Below, in pieces: positions 36,295 through 43,354 of a stretch of DNA of 64,000 nucleotides. Source of the stretch: Microbacterium binotii (GTDB taxonomy: Bacteria; Actinomycetota; Actinomycetes; Actinomycetales; Microbacteriaceae); contig NZ_CP090347.1 in NCBI RefSeq assembly GCF_021398715.1, positions 2,666,001-2,730,000 of the forward strand, read 5' to 3'. Within the stretch, counting starts at the first letter, position 1, and each line of letters begins with the position of its first letter. The position numbers and the translations under genes are program-made. The notes beneath the pieces are model-generated. The model was not told where the DNA came from and made no database searches. It was given only the letters and a program-made list of their open reading frames with translations.

Positions 36295-37605
36295 ATGAAG
36301 CTTTCGGTCATCGGTTGCGGGTACCTCGGCGCCGTTCACGCGGCAGCAATGGCATCCATCGGCCACGAAGTGGTCGGCATCGACGTGGATCAGCGCAAGA
36401 TCGACGCGTTGTCGAAGGGCGAGGCCCCGTTCTTCGAGCCCGGCCTCCAGGAGATCCTCGCCGAAGGGATCGCGTCCGGCAATCTCAGCTTCACGACCGA
36501 CATGGCCGCCGCACAGGGGGCGAAGGTCCATTTCGTCGGTGTCGGCACCCCGCAGCAGAAGGACGGCTACGCAGCCGATCTCACCTACGTGAACGCAGCG
36601 GTTGACGGCCTGCTCCCCTACCTCTCCGAGGGCGACATCGTGGCGGGCAAGTCGACCGTTCCGGTGGGCACTGCCGCCGGGCTCGCCCCGCGCGTGACCG
36701 CCACGGGCGCGACACTCGTGTGGAACCCCGAGTTCCTCCGCGAGGGTTTCGCCGTGCAGGACACCGTCGATCCCGACCGCCTCGTCGCGGGCGTGCCCGC
36801 CGGCGATGAGGGCGAGCGCGCGGCATCCGTGCTGCGCGAGGTCTACCACCCCTCCGTCGCGAAGGGCACGCCCTTCATCGTCACCGACTACGCGACGGCT
36901 GAGCTGGTGAAGGTCTCGGCGAACGCGTTCCTCGCGACCAAGATCAGCTTCATCAACGCGATGGCCGAGATCGCCGAGGTCACGGGCGCCGACGTGACGC
37001 AGCTGGCCGACGCCATCGGACATGACGCCCGCATCGGGCGACGCTTCCTCGGCGCCGGCATCGGCTTCGGCGGCGGCTGCCTCCCGAAGGACATCCGCGC
37101 ATTCAGCGCACGAGCTGAGGAGCTCGGGCGCGGCGAGTCCGTCGCGTTCCTCCGCCAGGTCGACGAGATCAACCTCCGCCGCCGTGAGCGTGCTGTGCAG
37201 CTCGTGGTCGAGGGCCTCGGCGGGTCGGTCTTCAAGAAGAACGTCACCGTGCTCGGTGCGGCGTTCAAGCCGCACTCCGACGACATCCGCGACTCGCCCG
37301 CGCTCGACGTCGCCGTCCGCCTGCACGGTCTCGGTGCCTGGGTGACCGTGACCGACCCGGCGGCGATCGAGAACGCCCGTCGTGTGCACCCGCAGCTGAA
37401 CTACGTCGAGGATCGCGACGAGGCCCTGCGCGGCGCCGACGCGGTCATCATGGTGACCGAGTGGGACGAGTATCGTCGCGAACTCGACCCCGAGCACGCG
37501 TCGACTCTGACCGAGGGACGAGTCGTCGTCGACGGCCGCAACGGACTCGATGCGGCTGCCTGGCGCGCCGCCGGATGGACCTACCTGGGCATGGGACGCC
37601 CATAG
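36295..37605 (+). CDS. ugd: UDP-glucose 6-dehydrogenase
   Basis: This 436-residue NAD-dependent enzyme oxidises UDP-glucose twice to UDP-glucuronate. It has the N-terminal Rossmann motif GCGYLGAVHAA, the catalytic cysteine in GIGFGGGCLPKDIRAF, the WNPEFLREG substrate motif and the C-terminal LGAAFKPHSDDIRDSPALDV. Length and domain order are normal for the UDP-glucose/GDP-mannose dehydrogenase family. The ATG at 36295 has GGGGAG 5 nt upstream. It supplies an acidic sugar to the polymer. Confidence 0.95.
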   Translation: MKLSVIGCGYLGAVHAAAMASIGHEVVGIDVDQRKIDALSKGEAPFFEPGLQEILAEGIASGNLSFTTDMAAAQGAKVHFVGVGTPQQKDGYAADLTYVNAAVDGLLPYLSEGDIVAGKSTVPVGTAAGLAPRVTATGATLVWNPEFLREGFAVQDTVDPDRLVAGVPAGDEGERAASVLREVYHPSVAKGTPFIVTDYATAELVKVSANAFLATKISFINAMAEIAEVTGADVTQLADAIGHDARIGRRFLGAGIGFGGGCLPKDIRAFSARAEELGRGESVAFLRQVDEINLRRRERAVQLVVEGLGGSVFKKNVTVLGAAFKPHSDDIRDSPALDVAVRLHGLGAWVTVTDPAAIENARRVHPQLNYVEDRDEALRGADAVIMVTEWDEYRRELDPEHASTLTEGRVVVDGRNGLDAAAWRAAGWTYLGMGRP

Positions 37606-37654
37606 AAAACCTCACCGAGCTCCGGATCACCGCGACACTCAAGAGGAATCGGCG

Positions 37655-38236
37655 ATGCGTGCCCGTCGGCGCTCCCCTTGGTGGAGGAAGCTGATTCGAC
37701 TCTTAGCGTTCGGGCTGAGCGTGATCGGCGCCTTCATCGGCGCTGGGACAGTGATCTACGCGCTGCCTCCCGCTGGCGACCCAAGCGATGCCGACCTGGT
37801 GTATGTCATCGGCCCTCCCACAGCCGCACGCATAACCGCCGCGGAACAGTTGATGTCCTCGGAGGGGATCAAGAACGCACTCATCTCCGTCTCGCCGCCA
37901 GAAGGCGATGCGAACTTTGGTGAGTCCTCGCTAACGTTCTGCAGACGAGAAGGTGTGCAATGCTCGACTCCTTCGCCGTTCACGACCAAAGGCGAGGCTC
38001 ACATGCTCTCCGCCTACGCCAAAGAGCACGAAGTCAAGAAGGTCGTCGTTTTGACCGTTACTCCGCATGTCGCCAGGACGCGCTACATCTTCGCTCGATG
38101 TGCACCTGAGATCGATGTAGAAGTCGTCGCCGTCGAACGTGATCTCCCCCTCCTCGAGTGGGGTCGGCAATTCTTCTACCAGACAGGCGCATTCATCAAG
38201 GCTCTCGGCACCCCATGCGCCGACCATTCAGAGTGA
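37655..38236 (+). CDS. YdcF/ElyC-like DUF218 membrane protein
   Basis: This 193-residue protein has an N-terminal membrane anchor (LIRLLAFGLSVIGAFIGAGTVIYAL). It is followed by a DUF218-like fold: DADLVYVIGPPTAARITAAEQLM, then TTKGEAHMLSAYAKEHEVKKVVVLTVTPHVARTRYIFARC. DUF218 proteins (SanA/ElyC/YdcF) act at the envelope and some affect lipid-carrier-linked precursors. The ATG at 37655 follows AGAGG. It lies 49 nt after ugd and probably belongs to the same transcript. Exact function unknown. Confidence 0.78.
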   Translation: MRARRRSPWWRKLIRLLAFGLSVIGAFIGAGTVIYALPPAGDPSDADLVYVIGPPTAARITAAEQLMSSEGIKNALISVSPPEGDANFGESSLTFCRREGVQCSTPSPFTTKGEAHMLSAYAKEHEVKKVVVLTVTPHVARTRYIFARCAPEIDVEVVAVERDLPLLEWGRQFFYQTGAFIKALGTPCADHSE

Positions 38237-38383
38237 GTCGGTGCGTTCTCGCTTCGCCGCTGAAGGACGTCACACGCGCGTAACTCGCGGCTGGCACTAT
38301 GCGCTCATGACACCACGGCTGGCGTCGTGGTCAACGGGGGACGACGGCATGCTTCGTGAGCTGCTTTGGGGGCGAATAGGACG

Positions 38384-39778
38384 ATGACGAATCGCATCAC
38401 GCCGGACATTGAGAGGCGGACAAGCCGCTCAGGTCGAGCCGACCGCCGGGTCGCCAACAGGAACGTCGAGATGACGCCGTTCAGCGGGTTCCGGGGCGAC
38501 ATCGGTGGTCTGCGCGGCGTCGCGGTTCTATTGGTACTCACATCGCACCTCAACTTGGGATTCGACAACGGATTTGTCGGAGTTGACGTATTCTTCGTGA
38601 TCAGCGGATTCCTGATCACTGGACTGATGCTCAAGGAGTACGGAGCGTCGCTGGAAACCGGCCAGGGGGGTCGGGTATCGCTGAGCAGCTTCTACGCGAG
38701 ACGCGCAAGGCGAATACTGCCCGCCGCCGTCCTCTGCCTGGTGCTGACAGTTGCCGTGGCCAACGCCATTCTGAACAGCGGGGCCGCCGCCGAGGTCGAG
38801 CGGGACGCTTTGTGGTCGTTGCTCTTCGCGGCGAACATCGACCTCATCGCGTCATCAACGGACTACTTTCAGCAGGGGTTCGCCGTCTCGCCCCTTCAGA
38901 ACTTCTGGTCGCTCGCCGTAGAAGAGCAGTTCTATATCGTCTGGCCCACCCTGATAGTTCTGGTGCTGGCACTGCACGGACTAACGGTGAGGCGCCGTCA
39001 GTTCCGGTGGAGCACCCGCGTGCTCACCCTCGTCTGCATCCTTGTTGTGGCTTCATTTGTCTGGTCAGTGATCAGTGCGACGACAGAGCCACAGGTGGGG
39101 TACTTCTCTACTCTGACGCGAGCGTGGGAACTCGGCATCGGGGCGGGAACGGCGTGTCTTGTGTTTATGACCAGGCGAGCCCCATCGTATTGGTGGGGGG
39201 TCGTCGGCGCGATGTCGATCATCGCGACGCTAGTGTTCATGCCAGCGGGAATGCCCTTCCCAGGCTGGGTGGCGATCTTCCCCGTAGTCGGGACGGCGCT
39301 CGTCCTGGCATCGGGTGCTGCACGACAAGGGCCTGTGTACGCCGCCCTCAACATTGCGCCCCTTCGATTCTTCGGCCTGGTTTCGTACTCGCTCTATCTG
39401 TTCCATTGGCCGATCATCGTCCTGTTCTCCAGACTCATGCCTGACTGGGACATGTGGCCACGCGCATTGGTTCTCGCTGCAGCATCCGTTGGCGTAGCGA
39501 CCGTCTCCTACTACCTCGTCGAAAAGCCCACCCTCGCGCACCTTCCGAAGTTCTCGTTCGAAGCGTCGAAGTCAACGTCAGGGCCCCTCGCACCTCGCTT
39601 AACTGCGATCGCATTTAGCTCTGCACTCGCGTTGGCGGCAGTCGTAGTCTTCGCTCCTGTCGCGTATGAACAGACCGCCTACGCGCACGGCCTCTCGCTA
39701 CGTGCTGAACCGGCCACCTACACGCCGCCCCCCCAACAACTCGACCGCGTCGAATGCTCCCGTGACGCCGTCGGCTGA
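38384..39778 (+). CDS. Membrane O-acyltransferase (acyltransferase-3 family), N-terminal part of a frameshift-split gene
   Basis: This 464-residue membrane protein has about ten helices and the OafA-type signature: GGLRGVAVLLVLTSHL (Arg and catalytic His), FVGVDVFFVISGFLITGLML, FYARRARRILPA, FWSLAVEEQFYIVWP, SYSLYLFHWPI and SYYLVEKPT. It transfers an acyl group, usually acetyl, to a surface sugar. Family members of this type continue into an extracytoplasmic SGNH domain. Here the frame runs into a tract of seven C at about 39729-39735 and stops 40 nt later, while the SGNH part continues in the +1 frame. The start ATG at 38384 is 147 nt after the DUF218 gene. Confidence 0.85.
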   Translation: MTNRITPDIERRTSRSGRADRRVANRNVEMTPFSGFRGDIGGLRGVAVLLVLTSHLNLGFDNGFVGVDVFFVISGFLITGLMLKEYGASLETGQGGRVSLSSFYARRARRILPAAVLCLVLTVAVANAILNSGAAAEVERDALWSLLFAANIDLIASSTDYFQQGFAVSPLQNFWSLAVEEQFYIVWPTLIVLVLALHGLTVRRRQFRWSTRVLTLVCILVVASFVWSVISATTEPQVGYFSTLTRAWELGIGAGTACLVFMTRRAPSYWWGVVGAMSIIATLVFMPAGMPFPGWVAIFPVVGTALVLASGAARQGPVYAALNIAPLRFFGLVSYSLYLFHWPIIVLFSRLMPDWDMWPRALVLAAASVGVATVSYYLVEKPTLAHLPKFSFEASKSTSGPLAPRLTAIAFSSALALAAVVVFAPVAYEQTAYAHGLSLRAEPATYTPPPQQLDRVECSRDAVG

Positions 39779-40562
39779 AGAACTCGGTGTTCTCGCAGAC
39801 GCTTGGCGAACGCAGGTACGTGCATCTGTGGGCCTGACGACCATCTCCTCCTCCCTCAGCCCCTCGCTGCTTGAACTTGCGGACCGCAAGGGCGAACAAC
39901 CCGGCTCCTGCAGCGCACGTGAGTGTACGACAGGGCATGGTCCGCTGAATGCGCTGCTGATCGGCAACTCGTTCGCCGACATGATGTACCCGATGGTGCA
40001 ACAAGCGTTTCCCGGGCAGGATTGGACGGTTCGGATCAAGTGGCGATCAGGGTGTCAGCTTGGGGCCGCTGATGATTGCCCCCAGATCTTCGATATCACC
40101 GGGGAGCAGGTTGATCTGCTGATCATCAGCGACTACGCCTATATCGACCAGAACATCGACCGCAAGACTCGCGATTGCAACATCGCGAGCGAACTGGCGA
40201 GCTACACGTCGCAGGTCCGACACGTTGTCTATCTCGGTCAGGTCCCAGGGGTAGAGAAGGCTCTGATCGATTGCGTGGATGCGTCAGGGAGCTTTGGGCC
40301 CGGCTGCGCGTCGGACCGGGAGAGGGTGGCCACCATAAACGGGTTGAAGGCTGCGGCAGCCTCCGCGGCCGGCGCGGTCTTCATCGACCCAACGGATTGG
40401 GTCTGCGACGGGAATGCCTGCCCCGTCGTCATCGGGGATGCACCGACCTATGTCGACACACAACATCTGACGTCTTCGGTGGCATCGGCTCTGGGCCCCA
40501 CATTCCGGCTCAGCATTCTTCCGCTCGTCGAGCCTCTTGAGGCAACAATTGCGAGCGACTGA
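39666..40562 (+). CDS. SGNH-hydrolase half of the split O-acyltransferase
   Basis: From about 39736 this frame continues the acyltransferase linker (NNSTASNAPVTPSAEELG) into an SGNH domain. The domain has the nucleophile in LLIGNSFADMM, a cysteine-rich middle (CQLGAADDC) and the catalytic Asp/His in DTQHLT. It has no signal peptide or membrane anchor of its own, so as a separate protein it would be in the wrong compartment. Removal of one C from the C7 tract at about 39729-39735 would fuse it to the upstream 464-residue acyltransferase, giving a normal protein of about 725 residues. The ATG at 39666 is only the first in-frame ATG. Confidence 0.75.
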   Translation: MNRPPTRTASRYVLNRPPTRRPPNNSTASNAPVTPSAEELGVLADAWRTQVRASVGLTTISSSLSPSLLELADRKGEQPGSCSARECTTGHGPLNALLIGNSFADMMYPMVQQAFPGQDWTVRIKWRSGCQLGAADDCPQIFDITGEQVDLLIISDYAYIDQNIDRKTRDCNIASELASYTSQVRHVVYLGQVPGVEKALIDCVDASGSFGPGCASDRERVATINGLKAAAASAAGAVFIDPTDWVCDGNACPVVIGDAPTYVDTQHLTSSVASALGPTFRLSILPLVEPLEATIASD

Positions 40563-41207
40563 CCTATCGCGAATCGCGCTCCCACTCTTGGAGGCATGCC
40601 GCCCCCGCACTTCAGGCTTCACCCGACGTGGACGGACTTGGGGCTGCGGTGGATCTCGGCTATCACGTCCCTCTCGGCCCCGCGCCCTGAAGACCTCCTG
40701 TGCACCCCTCGCGTAACCCGCGCCTGTGGCACGACGAGGTGGCCCCGGGTTGACGCCGGCCACGCCCAGACTTCGCTCGCTCCTCGGGCAGAGCGGCGGT
40801 GACCGAACGGTCGACCGCATCCATGTGATGCTTCGACGTCACCGCGACGTGTAGCCGCGAGGCTGGCACCCGTACGCATGCGATGCGCTCCTGCGCGGAG
40901 TCATCGTGCCGCCCGACGAGGTCACGGGCACCGACGCCGTCCGTCCCGCGGAGCCGGATGAGGTCGGTTGCGAGCGACGGCCGCGGCTCGGCGGCGGGCA
41001 ACGGGATGTTGGCGCACTCTGCAACGCGCACGTGGTCGCCCTCCTGCGCCGGCATCGTGACGAGCGCATCCCGGGATGCGGCGGCGTTCCCGCCCCGGCG
41101 CACCCGCGTTCATAGGCGGTTCACCGAGTGCACACCGTCGACGACCCTCGCCCGGATAGACCTTTTCTCGGCCCGTCCCGAGGCCGCCGAAAGGATCTTC
41201 ACAGCTC
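40563..41207. other. 645-bp spacer between exopolysaccharide locus and secreted proteins
   Basis: I see no credible gene. Several short open frames exist on both strands but lack start signals and normal composition. GAAAGGATC at about 41190 is the ribosome-binding site of the next gene. Parts may be decayed coding sequence, but no family could be recognised. Confidence 0.4.
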
Positions 41208-43304
41208 ATGAAGCACCCGACCCGACGCGTGTGGAGCGTGGCCGCCGTGGCCGCTGCACTCGCGCTGATCTCCGCCGCCGCGGCCGCGCCGTCCGTCGCC
41301 GAGACACCCTCGCGCACGGTGGTCATCGACCCCGCCGCCGCATCCGGCACAGCGCCCGCGTGGCCCGCGATCGACCCCGCAGCGATCGATTCGACCGCGA
41401 CCGACTCCGGCCGGGCCAGCGAGCTCGCCGCATCCGTCGTCGCGACCGCCCGCACCGGCGCGCAGGCCCTCGCGGGGAACACGCTCCCCGCCGCCGCGAA
41501 CACCGTCCGCGCGCACTTCGCCGACTTCATCCCCGCCGGCACCCCGCTGCTCGCGTCCTCCGACGAGACCACGCTCATCGCCCTCGCCGGCAACACCGCC
41601 ACCGTCGTCTTCGCCAACACCTCCAGCGCCCAGGCGACCGTCGAGATCGACGTGCGCTCCTTCGCCGATCACACCGCCGCGGCCACCACCGTGCACACCA
41701 CCAGCGCGGCAGGCGAGCTCGTTGCCGCACCGGCGACGCCCGTTCCGACCACCGGCCTGATCACGGTCGCCGCCCCCGCGCACTCCATCGTCACCGCCGT
41801 CACAACCGGGCTCATCGTCACCGCCACCCCGGCAGCGTCCACCGCACGGGTCGCGCCCGCATCCGCGCTCGTCGGCGAAGGCCAGCTGCGCCTCATCGAG
41901 TCGTCCTACGCGCCCGGCAAGGTCATCGAGCTCGGCAACCCCGCCGCCCAGCCCACCGGCCCGGCGGGAGCGACCTACCCCGCCCGCGCCGCCGTGTTCA
42001 CGATCTCCGGCGTCGCCGCCCTCACGCAGAAGCAGGCCGTCGTGTTCTCCCCCGTCACCGCCCGGGCCGACACCTACGTCATCTCCACCCAGGACGGCCG
42101 CGTGCTCTCGCGCCGCGACAACGCCGCGAGCGACTTCCGCTACCTGCAGCTCACCGAGCGCACCATCGACGACGCCGCCACCGACCCCTACGCGCAGTGG
42201 ACCGCCGTCGACGCCGGAAACGGCGAGGTCTCGCTGCAGAACGTGCAGCGGGATGCGGGCGGCGCCATCGCGGCCCTCGACCTCTACAACTGGAAGACCG
42301 CCGACGCCTCCGAGGTGCAGACCTACACCTTCAGCGGCGCCGCCGTGCAGAAGTGGAAGATCCACCCCCTCGCCGCCACCGTCGCATCCGACACGGTCAT
42401 CGTCCAGCCCGGCGCCGCACCCCAGCTGCCGACCCTGCTGCGCGCCGTCTACGGCTGGGGCACCCGATTCGAGATGACGACGCTCACCTGGAACCTGCCC
42501 GACGAGAACGTCTGGAACACCGACGGCACGGTCACCGTGACCGGCACCGGCATCGGCTACTTCGGCGAGCAGGTGCCCGTCGAGGCCCGCTACCTCATCG
42601 GCTCGCTCTCCGACGGCGCCGACGCCGCCTACACGACCTTCGCCGGCGTGCTCGTCAAAGAGCTCCAGATGCGCGCACCCCGTACCGTCGTCCGCGGCGT
42701 CTCCGGCTCCGAGGCCACCGTCGACGCCCCCGTCACCTGGGACTGGTCGCGCGTCACCGACGCCGACTTCGCCGCCCCCGGCACCGTCACCGTGCCCGCC
42801 TCCACGAAGAGCGGGTTCACGGCCAACCTCGTCATCACCGTGGCCCCCGCCGCCACCACCAACGTCCTGCGCGGCACCGGCGTGCACCACACCGTCACCC
42901 ACATGGACGGCTCGAACTTCCAGCTCACCGACGGGGTGCGTAACGTCTCGGGCTTCTCCGACTGGCGATCGGGCGGCGCAGCCAACCGCGTGAACCGGAA
43001 CACGATCACCTTCTACCTCGACGAGCCCCAGCAGGTCACCGGAGCCTCGGTGTTCGACATCGCCGGAAAGCAGAACATCGGCACCGTCACGGTGCAGTAC
43101 CGCACACTCACCGGCGGCTGGGCGAACCTTCCCGGCACCGACTGGCCGGTCACCAACCCCACACCAGACCTCAGCCTCGAGGTCGCAGGCGAACCGGTCG
43201 TCGCCACCGGCGTGCGCGTCATCATCACGAACAAGTCCGCGAGCACGTGGATGACCCTCTCCGAGATCGAGGTCTCGGGCCTGACGGCGGGAGACGCACG
43301 ATGA
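41208..43304 (+). CDS. Secreted multi-domain protein with GH30-type beta-domain, Ig-like and lectin-like modules
   Basis: This 698-residue protein has a signal peptide (to about residue 31, SVAEA-like site). Residues 105-205 (VRAHFADFIPAGTPLLASSDE to APAHSIVTAVTTG) resemble the beta-sandwich that follows the catalytic barrel in GH30-type glycosidases, but no barrel is present. A ricin-like region (about 230-410, GKVIELGN, KWKIHPL), a bacterial Ig-like domain (AVYGWGTRFEMTTLTWNLP to GTVTVPA) and a C-terminal F5/8-type galactose-binding domain (GFSDWRSGG, ITFYLDEPQQVTG) follow. There is no wall anchor, so it should be released. It probably binds carbohydrate. GAAAGG precedes the ATG. Confidence 0.7.
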   Translation: MKHPTRRVWSVAAVAAALALISAAAAAPSVAETPSRTVVIDPAAASGTAPAWPAIDPAAIDSTATDSGRASELAASVVATARTGAQALAGNTLPAAANTVRAHFADFIPAGTPLLASSDETTLIALAGNTATVVFANTSSAQATVEIDVRSFADHTAAATTVHTTSAAGELVAAPATPVPTTGLITVAAPAHSIVTAVTTGLIVTATPAASTARVAPASALVGEGQLRLIESSYAPGKVIELGNPAAQPTGPAGATYPARAAVFTISGVAALTQKQAVVFSPVTARADTYVISTQDGRVLSRRDNAASDFRYLQLTERTIDDAATDPYAQWTAVDAGNGEVSLQNVQRDAGGAIAALDLYNWKTADASEVQTYTFSGAAVQKWKIHPLAATVASDTVIVQPGAAPQLPTLLRAVYGWGTRFEMTTLTWNLPDENVWNTDGTVTVTGTGIGYFGEQVPVEARYLIGSLSDGADAAYTTFAGVLVKELQMRAPRTVVRGVSGSEATVDAPVTWDWSRVTDADFAAPGTVTVPASTKSGFTANLVITVAPAATTNVLRGTGVHHTVTHMDGSNFQLTDGVRNVSGFSDWRSGGAANRVNRNTITFYLDEPQQVTGASVFDIAGKQNIGTVTVQYRTLTGGWANLPGTDWPVTNPTPDLSLEVAGEPVVATGVRVIITNKSASTWMTLSEIEVSGLTAGDAR

Positions 43305-43354
43305 TCCGCTCCGCTGCGCCTCTCACCGCCACATCCACCGAGGAGTCCTCGTTC

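Noticed and set aside
40663..41103. 146-residue minus-strand frame in the 645-bp spacer
   Set aside because: No start signal, no motif and low coding character; may be relic sequence.
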